Shown here one piece after another: positions 22,382-31,828 of a DNA stretch of 41,820 nucleotides. The stretch spans positions 1-41,820 of the forward strand of contig NZ_JALDYX010000036.1 in assembly GCF_024267675.1 (NCBI RefSeq), in the 5' to 3' direction. The stretch is from Marinobacterium sedimentorum (GTDB lineage: Bacteria; Pseudomonadota; Gammaproteobacteria; Pseudomonadales; Balneatricaceae). Every line of letters begins with the position of its first letter. The first letter of the stretch is position 1. The position numbers were made by a program, and so were the translations under genes. Under the pieces are notes generated by a model, which did no database searches, was not told the DNA's origin, and was given only the letters and a program-made list of their open reading frames with translations.

Positions 22382-23125
22382 TTGGAAGACGAAATTCTGT
22401 TCGGTCAGCATGCGGTGCGAACGGCGCTGAAACGCGACTCCAAGCGCATCAAGCGTCTACTGGTGCAGCAGGGCCGTAACGATGAGCGTATTCAGCAGGT
22501 GATCGATCTGGCGGCGCCCGTGCATGTACGTCCGGAGCGTGTGAGCCGCCAGGAGCTGGATCGGCTGTCTGATGGCGGCGTGCATCAGGGGGTGCTAGTG
22601 CTATGCGATCCGATTCTTTCCAAGGATGAGGCCTTTCTCGATCAGTTGCTCGATGGCCTCGATACAGCGCCCTTTCTGCTGGTGCTCGATGGCGTCACGG
22701 ATCCCCACAATCTGGGGGCCTGTCTGCGCACCGCCGATGCCGCCGGTGTTCAGGCGGTCATAGCGCCAAAAGACAAATCCGCACCGCTGAATTCCACCGT
22801 CTCCAAGGTTGCCTGTGGTGCCGCTGAAGTGGTGCCCTATGTGCAGGTAACCAACCTGGCGCGAACGCTGCAGATGTTGCAGGAACGTGGCATCTGGATT
22901 ACCGGCACCGCCGGGGAAGCCGAGCAGATGGTGTATGACGCCAGCCTCACAGGGCCCATGGCGCTGATCATGGGGGCTGAAGGCAAGGGCATGCGCCGCC
23001 TGACCCGCGAGCACTGCGACCACCTGATCAAGATCCCGATGTCCGGTGAAGTCAGTAGCCTGAACGTTTCCGTGGCTGCGGGTGTCTGCCTGTTTGAGGC
23101 GGTGCGTCAGCGCAGCCAGGCCTGA
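22382..23125 (+). CDS. rlmB: 23S rRNA (guanosine-2'-O-)-methyltransferase RlmB
   Basis: This SPOUT/TrmH-family enzyme methylates the ribose of G2251 in 23S rRNA. It is 247 aa. The N-terminal L30e-like substrate-binding domain starts EILFGQHAVRTAL. The SPOUT motifs are DGVTDPHNLGACLRTADAAG (motif 1), MGAEGKGMRRLTR (motif 2) and IPMSGEVSSLNVSVAAGV (motif 3 with the knot). No ATG is available; the TTG at 22382 has CAGGAG eight bases upstream. Confidence 0.95.
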   Translation: MEDEILFGQHAVRTALKRDSKRIKRLLVQQGRNDERIQQVIDLAAPVHVRPERVSRQELDRLSDGGVHQGVLVLCDPILSKDEAFLDQLLDGLDTAPFLLVLDGVTDPHNLGACLRTADAAGVQAVIAPKDKSAPLNSTVSKVACGAAEVVPYVQVTNLARTLQMLQERGIWITGTAGEAEQMVYDASLTGPMALIMGAEGKGMRRLTREHCDHLIKIPMSGEVSSLNVSVAAGVCLFEAVRQRSQA

Positions 23126-23156
23126 TAGAGCAACCGGACTGCCGCCACGGGGACGT

Positions 23157-24335
23157 TCAGCCCGCCATCTCGTGGCAGTGCTGGGCGATCATGGCCCCTT
23201 CGTGGGTCGGAATCACCAGCACCTCAATTCGGCTGTCTGGATGGCTGATCAGTGTCTCAGCTGCGGTGTTGGCCACGGCGTCCAGTTTTACGCCGAGCCA
23301 CTCCAGGTGCTTGCCAATACGGGCACGGATATCGGCATCGTTTTCACCCACCCCGCCGGTGAAGACGATGCGATCGAGGCCTTCCATGGCTGCGCTAAGG
23401 CGGCCTGTCTCCAGCGCGGCGCGATAGCAGAACATGTCGATCGCAAACTCGGCCGCATCGGCTTCACTGCTGTGCAGTTCGAGCATGTCTGAACTGATCC
23501 CCGAAACCCCAAGCCAGCCACTTTCCTTGTTCAGTATCTGCTCCAGCGCATCGATATCCAGCCCGTAGTGGCGCTGCATGTACAGCAGCACGCCGGGGTC
23601 GATGTTGCCGCAACGACTGCCCATGGGCAGGCCTTCGACGGCGGTAAAACCCATGCTGCTGGCGATCGAGCGGCCATCCTTCACCGCGCACATGCTGGCG
23701 CCGGAACCGAAGTGACAGATCAGGCTGTGCCCGAGCCCCCGACCCAGTGCCGCCAGCTGGCGCTGAATGAACTCGTAGGACAGGCCGTGGAAGCCATAGC
23801 GCTGAATGCCATCCTGGGTAAAGCGGGCGGGGATGGCGTACTGGCGCTCCAGGCTGGACTGGCCGGCATGGAACATGGTGTCAAAGCAGGCTAGTTGCAC
23901 CAGCCCTGGCAGCCGTGCCCGGCAGGCCTGGATAAGCTCGATGTTGAAGGGCTGATGCAGGGGCGCGAGCGGGCTGAGATGATGCAGGGCTGCAATCAGG
24001 TCGTCATCGATTCTGACCGGGGCTGAAAACTGCTGACCTCCATGGACAACCCGGTGTCCCACCATCTTGATGGTGCAGTCGGGCAGGTTCTGATCGATCC
24101 AGTCGAGCACCAGTGTCAGTGCCATCAGGTGGCGCTGGTTGGAGGCGATCTGGCTAAAGTCGGGGTGGAGCAGGGCGAGCTGCTGGCCCCGGTCGCCGGT
24201 AATGGACAGTTCCGGCGTACCCAGGGCATCGCCCAGCTTGAAGCGATATCGCAGCTGAGGGACATCGGCGCCAGCTTCGTACAGGCCGCACTTGAGGCTG
24301 GAGGAGCCGCCGTTTACCGCCAAAATACACATCAT
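23157..24335 (-). CDS. ackA: Acetate kinase
   Basis: This enzyme interconverts acetate + ATP and acetyl phosphate + ADP, the second half of the Pta-AckA pathway. The ASKHA-fold motifs are ILAVNGGSSSLK at the N-terminus, the substrate-site VGHRVVHGG, RYGFHGLSYEF, and FTGGVGENDADIR near the C-terminus. The frame is open to an ATG at 24353 that overlaps the pta stop. The ATG at 24335, with GAGGA about eleven bases upstream, gives the more usual N-terminus; both remain possible. It is the second gene of a minus-strand pta-ackA operon. Confidence 0.93.
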   Translation of the reverse strand: MMCILAVNGGSSSLKCGLYEAGADVPQLRYRFKLGDALGTPELSITGDRGQQLALLHPDFSQIASNQRHLMALTLVLDWIDQNLPDCTIKMVGHRVVHGGQQFSAPVRIDDDLIAALHHLSPLAPLHQPFNIELIQACRARLPGLVQLACFDTMFHAGQSSLERQYAIPARFTQDGIQRYGFHGLSYEFIQRQLAALGRGLGHSLICHFGSGASMCAVKDGRSIASSMGFTAVEGLPMGSRCGNIDPGVLLYMQRHYGLDIDALEQILNKESGWLGVSGISSDMLELHSSEADAAEFAIDMFCYRAALETGRLSAAMEGLDRIVFTGGVGENDADIRARIGKHLEWLGVKLDAVANTAAETLISHPDSRIEVLVIPTHEGAMIAQHCHEMAG

Positions 24336-24349
24336 GGGTCCGGTGTTCC

Positions 24350-25300
24350 TCATAGCTTCAGGTTGAGAGCGTTGCGCTGATGCACAATATGGGAGGCAAG
24401 GGCACAGGATGCCATGCGGGTCAGGGTATTGTCCGCGCGGCTGGTCAGAATGATTGGCACCCGGGCCCCGAGGGCGATGCCGGCCGACTCGGCATTGGCA
24501 AGGTACACCAGTTGCTTGGCAATCATGTTGGCAGATTCAAGATCGGGCGCCAGCAGGATATCGGCTTCTCCTGAAACCTGTGATTCTATGTGCTTGTCGA
24601 GTGCAGCCTGGCGCGAAATGGCGTTGTCGAATGCGAGCGGGCCGTCCAGTATGCCCCCGTTTATCTGACCCCGCTCAGCCATCTTGCACAGCGCAGCGGC
24701 GTCCAGTGTGCTTTGCATGCTCGGTACTATTTTCTCGACCGCCGCCAGGATGGCGACGCGGGGGCTGGGAATTCCGAGAATCTGACAGAATTCGATGGCA
24801 TTCTGCACGATATCCCGCTTGATCGACAGATCTGGCGCCACATTGATGGCGGCATCGGTGATCACCAGTGGCTTGTGGTAATTGGGAATATCAAACACAA
24901 ACACATGGCTGAGGCGGCGTTCGGTTCTGATACCCAGGGTCTTGTGCAGCACGGCGCTCAGCAGCTCGGAGGTGGCCAGCGCGCCTTTCATCAGCGCCTC
25001 GACGCGGCCCTCGTGCACCAGTTGGCAGGCCTTCTCGACGGCGGCATGGCTATGGGGTACCTGGATGATCTCTATCCCCGTCAGGTCGAGCTGCTCCTGC
25101 TCGGCAAGGGCTCTGATACGCTCCTCGGGTCCTATGAGTATTGGCTCGATCAAGCCCTCTGAGGCGGCGGACAGGGCGCCTGTCAGGGAGTTGTGATCAA
25201 CCGGGTGCACCACCGCCGTGCGGATGGGGCGGGCCTGACGGGCCTGTTGGATAAAAAACTCCAGTTGATGCTGTGCGGGTGGCTGTTCAATTTTGATCAT
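24350..25300 (-). CDS. pta: Phosphate acyltransferase (short-form phosphotransacetylase)
   Basis: This 316-aa member of the phosphate acetyl/butyryltransferase family forms acetyl phosphate from acetyl-CoA and phosphate. It has only the catalytic domain (PTA_PTB) and lacks the N-terminal DRTGG and P-loop regions of the long E. coli Pta. Recognisable stretches are EALMKGALATSELL, VFDIPNYHKPLVITDAAIN and the substrate loop SGEADILLAPDLESANM. The operon with ackA supports acetyl-CoA as a substrate, but butyryl or propionyl use cannot be excluded. Confidence 0.88.
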   Translation of the reverse strand: MIKIEQPPAQHQLEFFIQQARQARPIRTAVVHPVDHNSLTGALSAASEGLIEPILIGPEERIRALAEQEQLDLTGIEIIQVPHSHAAVEKACQLVHEGRVEALMKGALATSELLSAVLHKTLGIRTERRLSHVFVFDIPNYHKPLVITDAAINVAPDLSIKRDIVQNAIEFCQILGIPSPRVAILAAVEKIVPSMQSTLDAAALCKMAERGQINGGILDGPLAFDNAISRQAALDKHIESQVSGEADILLAPDLESANMIAKQLVYLANAESAGIALGARVPIILTSRADNTLTRMASCALASHIVHQRNALNLKL

Positions 25301-25396
25301 TCGACGAGGGTCCTGTCGTTTTCCAGCTGCCGGAAGGGCCGGCCATTATGATGTAGATCAAGGAAGCCTTGGCTGATCTGGATCATATACCGGCTT

Positions 25397-26320
25397 TCAG
25401 GGGTGTGTCAGAACCGGATGGTCAGAAAAGGGTTCCAGTAGCTTTTCCGCGCCCCGCAGCAGGGTTTCTGTCAGCAGCCGCGCCAACGGTGTCTTCAGGT
25501 TCCAGACGTGCCAGTACAGCGGTACGGCGAGGTAATTCCCGGGGGCCAGATCCACGACCAGCCCCTTGGCCAGAAAATGGCGGCTTTGCTGATCCGGCAC
25601 CATGCCGGCGCCAAAGCCGCGCACAATCAGGTCAATAAAGGCATCAGGGGAAGGGACGCGATGGCGCGGGAAGTCACCGGCTGCCAGGCCGTAAAAACGC
25701 TCCAGATAGCGGCAATGCAGCGCATCCTTGTTGTTATATTCCACCGCAGGCGCCTGGCGCAGCCCTGCGGCGGTTACCTTGCCGCCGAGGTAATGACTGA
25801 TATAGGAGGGTGATACCAGGCAGCGATACGGCATGACGCCCAAGGGAATGCAGTTGCAGCCCTGCATCGCCTGCGGGCTGGCGGTGATACAGCCAATCAC
25901 TTCGCCGGTGCGCAGCAGGTGGTGGGTCTGATCCTGGTCATCGACCTTTAGCTCCAGCAGGATCTTTTCCTGCTCCAGCAAGGGCTGTAGCGCCGGTAAA
26001 AACCAGCTGCTGAGGCTGTCTGCATTCAGCCCCAGAGACAGGCGGGTAAAGCTGCTGTCTTCGGCATCATACACCTCCCTGAGCAGTTCCTTTTGCAGCA
26101 GGCTGACCTGACGATAATGCTTGAGTACCTGTTGACCGGCCGGCGTTGCCCGCACCGGGCTGGAGCGGATCACCAGCGCCTGGCCGAGCCGCTCTTCGAG
26201 CTGCTTGAGGCGCTGCGACACTGCCGATTGGGTTATATGAAGCGAGGCGGCGGCGCGCTCGAAACTCTGCTCTTCGATCACGGCGGCCAGCGCCTGAATC
26301 TGTCGATAATCCAGCATCAT
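25397..26320 (-). CDS. argP: LysR-type regulator ArgP (IciA family)
   Basis: This 307-aa LysR-family transcription factor responds to lysine and arginine. The N-terminal winged helix-turn-helix spans residues 1-65 with LHITQSAVSQRLKQLEERLG. The effector-binding domain spans about 90-295, including the ArgP-like GCITASPQAMQGCN. It is divergent from a LysE/ArgO exporter with 120 bases between them, the standard ArgP-argO arrangement, so it probably activates that gene. Translation may begin at either of two adjacent ATGs. Confidence 0.92.
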   Translation of the reverse strand: MMLDYRQIQALAAVIEEQSFERAAASLHITQSAVSQRLKQLEERLGQALVIRSSPVRATPAGQQVLKHYRQVSLLQKELLREVYDAEDSSFTRLSLGLNADSLSSWFLPALQPLLEQEKILLELKVDDQDQTHHLLRTGEVIGCITASPQAMQGCNCIPLGVMPYRCLVSPSYISHYLGGKVTAAGLRQAPAVEYNNKDALHCRYLERFYGLAAGDFPRHRVPSPDAFIDLIVRGFGAGMVPDQQSRHFLAKGLVVDLAPGNYLAVPLYWHVWNLKTPLARLLTETLLRGAEKLLEPFSDHPVLTHP

Positions 26321-26442
26321 AAGATCTGCTAATCAGTTATAAAAAATATAAGTTTTACTTACTTGCCTCTGCGGGTCAATATCGCGGCCATCTTTAATGT
26401 GTAGCCCGTTGCGGGCGGACTTTTATAACGGGAAACGGTTTG

Positions 26443-27057
26443 ATGAACAGTGCACTTCAGTCCAGCGTCATGTTGCAGGGGTTTGTGACCGGCGGCGGTT
26501 TGATTATCGCCATAGGTGCACAGAACGCTTTTTTGCTGGCCCAGGGGGTGCGGCGCCAGTATCACTGGCCCATTGCGCTGCTGTGCAGCCTGAGTGATGC
26601 GCTGCTGATCTGCCTGGGCGTGCTGGGCATGGGGGCTCTGATCAGCGAGTCACCGATGATGCTGGAACTGGCGCGCATTTTCGGCGCGCTCTTTCTGTTT
26701 TACTACGGTTACAGGGCACTGCGCAGCGCATTGCAGCCCGGGGGGCTGGATATGGCCAGCCGTGGTGCTGGTTCCCTTAAGTCGGCGTTGCTGACGACCC
26801 TGGCGGTCAGCCTGTTGAACCCCCACGCCTACCTGGATACGGTGGTACTGGTAGGGAGTATTGCGACCCAGTACGGTGACAGCCTGCGTTACTGGTTTGG
26901 CGCCGGTGCGGTGCTGGCCTCCTTTAGCTGGTTTCTGATGCTGGGTATGGGAGCGCCGAAACTCGCCCCGCTGTTTCGCAATCCGCGTGCCTGGCGGCTG
27001 CTCGACAGCCTGGTGTGTCTGATGATGTGGGGTATCGCCCTGAGCCTGGTGCTCTGA
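26443..27057 (+). CDS. argO: Arginine/lysine exporter ArgO (LysE family)
   Basis: This 204-aa inner-membrane exporter moves basic amino acids out of the cell. It has about six hydrophobic segments. The LysE signature IAIGAQNAFLLAQGVRR is at about residues 21-37, and SLLNPHAYLDTVVLVG carries the second conserved motif. It is divergent from argP, its probable regulator. The ATG at 26443 is preferred over the TTG directly before it. The intergenic region 26321-26442 is AT-rich on the argP side and must contain both promoters. Confidence 0.92.
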   Translation: MNSALQSSVMLQGFVTGGGLIIAIGAQNAFLLAQGVRRQYHWPIALLCSLSDALLICLGVLGMGALISESPMMLELARIFGALFLFYYGYRALRSALQPGGLDMASRGAGSLKSALLTTLAVSLLNPHAYLDTVVLVGSIATQYGDSLRYWFGAGAVLASFSWFLMLGMGAPKLAPLFRNPRAWRLLDSLVCLMMWGIALSLVL

Positions 27058-27117
27058 AATCTATACTCCCGGGACCTGACTGCTACTATTCAGGGTGTCT
27101 GATTGTTCGGGAAGCGC

Positions 27118-27528
27118 ATGATACACATATGTGACATTGATCATCTGGTGCTGCGGGTGCAGCAACTGGAGCCCATGCTGGATTTCTACTGCCGGGTGCT
27201 GGGCTGCGTGCTCGAACGGGTAAAGCCGGAGCTTGGGCTCTATCAGCTGCGAGCAGGACGGGCGCTGATTGATCTGATCACGGTCGATGGGGAACTGGGG
27301 GCGGCCGGTGGCAGGGCCCCCGGGACCGAGGGGCGCAACCTGGATCATCTGTGTCTGCGGCTGGAGCCGTTTGACGCCGTGGCGATAGCTGCGTACCTGA
27401 GGGCAGAGAATATCGAGGTTGGCGCCGTTGCAGAGCGCTATGGGGCAGAGGGCATGGGCCCTTCTTTCTATATTCAGGATCCGGAAGGCAACACCCTCGA
27501 ACTTAAGGGCCCCTCGCAGCCCCGTTGA
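27118..27528 (+). CDS. VOC-family (glyoxalase-like) metalloprotein
   Basis: This 136-aa protein of the vicinal oxygen chelate superfamily has paired beta-alpha-beta-beta-beta modules. The likely metal ligands are His9 (IDHLVLRV), His in DHLCLRLEPFD and the late Glu in GNTLELKG. It resembles the small glyoxalase/bleomycin-resistance proteins often annotated as VOC family virulence proteins; the substrate is unknown. The frame is open from a TTG at 27103, but the ATG at 27118 has GGGAAG just upstream and gives the typical N-terminus. Confidence 0.85.
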   Translation: MIHICDIDHLVLRVQQLEPMLDFYCRVLGCVLERVKPELGLYQLRAGRALIDLITVDGELGAAGGRAPGTEGRNLDHLCLRLEPFDAVAIAAYLRAENIEVGAVAERYGAEGMGPSFYIQDPEGNTLELKGPSQPR

Positions 27529-27651
27529 ACCGCGTTTTGCTGTGAATCGCCGGCAAAATTATCCCGTCTGCCTGAACGACAACCGACTTCTATTGTCGGT
27601 TAAAGTGGTGCCCGGCGGCTGCTTGGCAGTGGCTAAAACGAGGGAGTGGTT

Positions 27652-30348
27652 ATGAACAATAGCTTTGGCGCACGCGATACGCTGGATGTGGGTGACAAGA
27701 CCTATGAAATCTTCCGGCTGGATGTACTGGAGGCCGAGTACGCTGTCAGCCGCCTGCCGTACAGCCTGAAAATTCTGCTGGAAAACCTGCTTCGCCTGGA
27801 AGACGGGCTGAATGTACGGCCATCCGATATTGAAGCGCTGTGCCGCTGGAGCCCGGCGGCTGAGTCCAGTGATCAGATTGCCTTTACCCCGGCTCGGGTG
27901 GTGCTGCAGGATTTTACCGGCGTGCCGGTGGTGGTGGATCTGGCCGCGATGCGCGACGCCATGGTCCGGCTCGGTGGCGATCCCGAGCTGATAAACCCGC
28001 TGCAACCGGTGGACCTGGTGATTGATCATTCCGTAATGGTGGATCACTACGGCACGGCCCAGGCGCTGGATCTCAATACCCGCATCGAGTTCCAGCGCAA
28101 TGCCGAACGCTATCAGTTTCTGCGCTGGGGCCAAAAGGCGTTTGCCAATTTCCGCGTAGTGCCGCCCGGCACCGGCATCGTGCACCAGGTCAACCTCGAA
28201 TACCTCGCCCAGGTTGTGATGGCCAAAGAGCGCGACGGTGTGCTGCAGGCCTATCCCGACACCCTGGTGGGTACCGACTCCCACACCACCATGATCAACG
28301 GCCTGGGTGTGCTGGGCTGGGGTGTCGGCGGTATTGAGGCAGAAGCCGCAATGCTGGGGCAGCCGGTCACTATGTTGCTCCCCTGTGTCGTTGGCCTGCG
28401 CCTGAGTGGGCGCCTGCCGGAAGGCGCCACGGCGACGGATCTGGTGCTGCGGGTGACAGAAATGCTGCGCAGCCATGGGGTCGTCGGCAAGTTCGTCGAG
28501 TTCTTCGGCTCAGGTCTGGCTGAACTGCCGCTGGCGGATCGTGCCACCATTGCCAATATGGCACCCGAGTACGGTGCGACCTGTGGCATATTCCCCATTG
28601 ATTCTGAAACCCTGCGTTATCTGGAGCTCAGTGGCCGCAGTGCAGAGCAGCGTGCGCTGGTGGAAGCCTATGCGCGCGAGCAGCGGCTCTGGCACGACGA
28701 TACCAGCGCCCAGGCTGATTACAGCGAAGTACTGGAGCTCGATCTGGCCTCGGTGGTGCCGAGCATCGCCGGTCCCAAACGCCCCCAGGATCGCATTGCC
28801 CTGACCGACACCAAGCGCGCGTTCCTGCGTACGTTGCGCCAGCAGCAGGGCACCGTGGACCCGGACGTACCTATGCAGGACGGCGGTGTCGCCTTTGACA
28901 TTGAGGGTGAGCAGCACTTGCTGCGCCACGGGGATGTCGTCATTGCGGCCATCACATCCTGTACCAACACCTCAAACCCGGCTGTCATGCTGGCGGCCGG
29001 GCTGGTGGCCAAAAAAGCGCGGGATCTGGGACTGAAAACCAGACCCTGGGTTAAAACCTCGCTGGCACCGGGTTCCCAGGTCGTGAGCGCCTACCTGCAG
29101 GCCGCCGGGCTGATGGAGCCGCTGGAGGCACTGGGCTTCAATTTGGTGGGATTTGGCTGCACCACCTGTATCGGCAACTCCGGGCCGCTGCGGCCCGAAA
29201 TCAGCCGGGCTATCAGCGATGGCAATTTGATGGTGTCGTCGGTGTTGTCGGGCAATCGCAATTTTGAGGGGCGGATTCATCCCGAGGTAAAAACCAACTA
29301 TCTGGCGTCACCGCCGCTGGTGGTGGCCTATGCGCTGGCCGGCAGTATGGCGCTGGACCTGTATCAGGATGCGCTGGGTCTGAGCTCGACCGGCAAGCCC
29401 GTCTATCTGAAGGATATCTGGCCGAGGCAACAGGAAATACAGGCGCTGTTGCGCACCTGCATCAATGCGGACATGTTCCGCAGCCGTTATGCCGACGTGT
29501 TTGAAGGCCCTGAACTCTGGCGCGCGCTCCCGCTGCTGGAGGGCACGACCTATCAGTGGCCAGATTCCAGTTACATCAGGCATCCGCCGTATTTTGATGA
29601 CATGAGCGCAGAACCGGTGGCACCGCAGGCTGTACAGGGGGCGCGCTGTCTCGTTCGGGTGGGGGATTCCATTACCACCGATCATATCTCGCCGGCCGGT
29701 GCCATTAAGGCTGACAGCCCGGCGGGCCTGTATCTGCAGCAGCTTGGCGTGCAGCCGGCCGACTTCAACAGTTACGGTTCCAGGCGTGGCAATCATGAGG
29801 TGATGATGCGCGGCACCTTTGCCAATATCCGCCTTCGCAACCAGTTGGCGCCCGGTACCGAGGGGGGCTGGACGACCCATTTTCCTACCGGCGAGCAGCT
29901 CAGCATCTTCGATGCGGCAATGCGTTATCAACAGGAGGCGGTACCGCTGGTGGTACTGGCGGGCAAGGAGTATGGCACCGGCTCCAGTCGGGACTGGGCG
30001 GCCAAGGGCACGCGGCTACTGGGGATTGGAGCTGTTATAGCCGAGAGTTTCGAGCGCATTCATCGCTCCAACCTGGTCGGCTTTGGGGTGTTGGCACTGC
30101 AGTTCAGGGACGGCGAGTCGGCAGACAGCCTTGGGCTGCATGCCCAGGCGCTGTTTGATATAGATCCCGTGGACGATCAGCCAACGGATGTCGGGGTCAG
30201 GGCGACAGCGCCGGATGGCAGCGCGGTGAGCTTTAGGGCAAAAGTGCGCATAGATACACCCGTGGAGTGGGAGTACTACCGTCACGGTGGGATCTTGCAG
30301 TATGTGCTGCGTAATTTGGCCGGTGCGGGCAGGCCGCCGCTCAGCTGA
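27652..30348 (+). CDS. acnA: Aconitate hydratase A
   Basis: This 4Fe-4S enzyme isomerises citrate to isocitrate. It is 898 aa, close to AcnA/IRP-type aconitases (E. coli 891). The cluster cysteines are Cys437 (TSCTNTSNP) and Cys503/Cys506 (GCTTCIGNSG). Substrate-binding stretches include GTDSHTTMINGLGVLGWGVG and, in the C-terminal swivel domain, GKEYGTGSSRDWAAKG. The ATG at 27652 has AGGGAG five bases upstream. It is convergent with the Bcr-type transporter, only 18 bases apart. Confidence 0.96.
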   Translation: MNNSFGARDTLDVGDKTYEIFRLDVLEAEYAVSRLPYSLKILLENLLRLEDGLNVRPSDIEALCRWSPAAESSDQIAFTPARVVLQDFTGVPVVVDLAAMRDAMVRLGGDPELINPLQPVDLVIDHSVMVDHYGTAQALDLNTRIEFQRNAERYQFLRWGQKAFANFRVVPPGTGIVHQVNLEYLAQVVMAKERDGVLQAYPDTLVGTDSHTTMINGLGVLGWGVGGIEAEAAMLGQPVTMLLPCVVGLRLSGRLPEGATATDLVLRVTEMLRSHGVVGKFVEFFGSGLAELPLADRATIANMAPEYGATCGIFPIDSETLRYLELSGRSAEQRALVEAYAREQRLWHDDTSAQADYSEVLELDLASVVPSIAGPKRPQDRIALTDTKRAFLRTLRQQQGTVDPDVPMQDGGVAFDIEGEQHLLRHGDVVIAAITSCTNTSNPAVMLAAGLVAKKARDLGLKTRPWVKTSLAPGSQVVSAYLQAAGLMEPLEALGFNLVGFGCTTCIGNSGPLRPEISRAISDGNLMVSSVLSGNRNFEGRIHPEVKTNYLASPPLVVAYALAGSMALDLYQDALGLSSTGKPVYLKDIWPRQQEIQALLRTCINADMFRSRYADVFEGPELWRALPLLEGTTYQWPDSSYIRHPPYFDDMSAEPVAPQAVQGARCLVRVGDSITTDHISPAGAIKADSPAGLYLQQLGVQPADFNSYGSRRGNHEVMMRGTFANIRLRNQLAPGTEGGWTTHFPTGEQLSIFDAAMRYQQEAVPLVVLAGKEYGTGSSRDWAAKGTRLLGIGAVIAESFERIHRSNLVGFGVLALQFRDGESADSLGLHAQALFDIDPVDDQPTDVGVRATAPDGSAVSFRAKVRIDTPVEWEYYRHGGILQYVLRNLAGAGRPPLS

Positions 30349-30366
30349 GCCTGCCGCTCTGGTTCC

Positions 30367-31581
30367 TCAGGCGGCTTTGTTAAGCGGTGTATTGGCGCTC
30401 GCATCCACTGCCGGTGGCTTACCCGCCGCCAGGAAGGAGGTGATGGCCAGCATGCCGCACACCGCCATGACCGCGGTCATCGGCAGCGCGGTGCCGTCGT
30501 GCAGCAGGCCGACAGCGCCGCCGCCCAGTGAGCCGACACCAAAGCGCAGAGAGCCGCCGAGGGCTGATGTGCTGCCCGATATCTTCGCAAAGCGATTCAT
30601 GACTTCAGACAGGGTGTGTGCGCTGACAATGCCGTAGGTGCCGACATAGAGCACAGAGCCCAGTACGATCAGCGCCAGCGGCGGTTGTGACAGGGCACTG
30701 AGGACGATCAGCAGCACGCACACCAGGCTTATCAGCAAAAAGGTCAGTTGCAGAATGCGCTTGGAACTCAGGTGCGTGAAGCGATTGGCCAGGGTCGTGA
30801 GGGCCATCAGGGCGATGATATTCAGGCTGAACAGCAGTCCGTAGTATTGCTCGGCCACGCCATACAGCTCGATATAAACGAACGGGGACGCCGCAACAAA
30901 GGCCATCATGCCGGCAAACATGAAGCCTGCGCTCAGCATGTGGCCGAGTGCATGTCGATCCCGCAGCAGGCTGCCGTAGTTGTGCAGCAGCACCGCCGGG
31001 CGCAGCGGCGTACGCTGCGGAGCAGGCAGGGTTTCGTCGATCTTGAGGTGAAACAGGACCATCCCAGCGACGGCAATCAGTGCCAGTACCCAGAAAATCA
31101 TGCGCCAGCCACCGACGAAGAGTACCAGCGCCCCCAGCATAGGGGCGATCAGTGGCGCGACTGCCATTACCATCATGATAACGCTCATGGTGCGGGCGAA
31201 GTCACTGCCCTGGAAGCGATCCCTCACCAGTGCAGGCACAGTGACGGCCATGGCGGCGGCACCGGTGGCTTGCAGGGCTCGGGCCATCAGCAGCCAGTGG
31301 ATGTCGGCGGCCAGGGCACAGAGGATGCTGCCGAGGATAAACAGCAGCACGCCGGTGACAATAACGAAGCGCCGGCCCATGGCATCGGACAGCGGACCGA
31401 AAATAAGCTGTGGCAGGGAAAACCCGATCAGGAATACAGTCAGGCTCTGTTGGACCGCTTCGGTCGACGCATCAAGCCCGCTGGCGATGGCTGGCATGCT
31501 GGGCAGGTACATGTCGATTGCCAGCGGAGAGAGTCCGATGAGCAGGCCAAGGATGATAATAAAGGCTTTGTCAGTGGTCAT
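30367..31581 (-). CDS. Bcr/CflA-family drug-resistance MFS transporter
   Basis: This 404-aa major-facilitator protein has about twelve membrane segments and probably acts as a proton-driven exporter. The Bcr/CflA motifs include LSPLAIDMYLPSMPAIA near the N-terminus, the loop-2 motif GPLSDAMGRRFVI, and ATGAAAMAVTVPALVRD in segment 4-5. The C-terminus is alanine-rich. The substrate cannot be read from sequence; bicyclomycin, chloramphenicol and sulfonamides are known for relatives. It is divergent from the glycerophosphodiesterase gene. Confidence 0.9.
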   Translation of the reverse strand: MTTDKAFIIILGLLIGLSPLAIDMYLPSMPAIASGLDASTEAVQQSLTVFLIGFSLPQLIFGPLSDAMGRRFVIVTGVLLFILGSILCALAADIHWLLMARALQATGAAAMAVTVPALVRDRFQGSDFARTMSVIMMVMAVAPLIAPMLGALVLFVGGWRMIFWVLALIAVAGMVLFHLKIDETLPAPQRTPLRPAVLLHNYGSLLRDRHALGHMLSAGFMFAGMMAFVAASPFVYIELYGVAEQYYGLLFSLNIIALMALTTLANRFTHLSSKRILQLTFLLISLVCVLLIVLSALSQPPLALIVLGSVLYVGTYGIVSAHTLSEVMNRFAKISGSTSALGGSLRFGVGSLGGGAVGLLHDGTALPMTAVMAVCGMLAITSFLAAGKPPAVDASANTPLNKAA

Positions 31582-31687
31582 AAATACGCGATCTGCAGTG
31601 TAAAGGTGGCGATATAGACGTGAAATACCATGGCGATAACGCCGGGACAGCGGCGCAGTTAATCACGCAAACTGAAATAAACTGACG

Positions 31688-31705
31688 CCAGTCGAACTAG
31701 ACTGG
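31688..31705. repeat. 18-base palindrome between bcr-like gene and gdpD
   Basis: CCAGTC-GAACTA-GACTGG has perfect 6-base arms in the 247-base divergent promoter region, about 107 bases from the exporter start and 124 from the phosphodiesterase start. Size and position suit a dimeric repressor operator. Confidence 0.4.
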
Positions 31706-31828
31706 ACAGGGAAACCGATTTTAGCACTCATGGGGTGCTTTTACCGGCGGTGTTTTACGAACTGACTGTTGCAATAATTGCGCTAATTCAGATCTGTTCT
31801 GACTCGATAAACGCACAGAGGAATAGAC

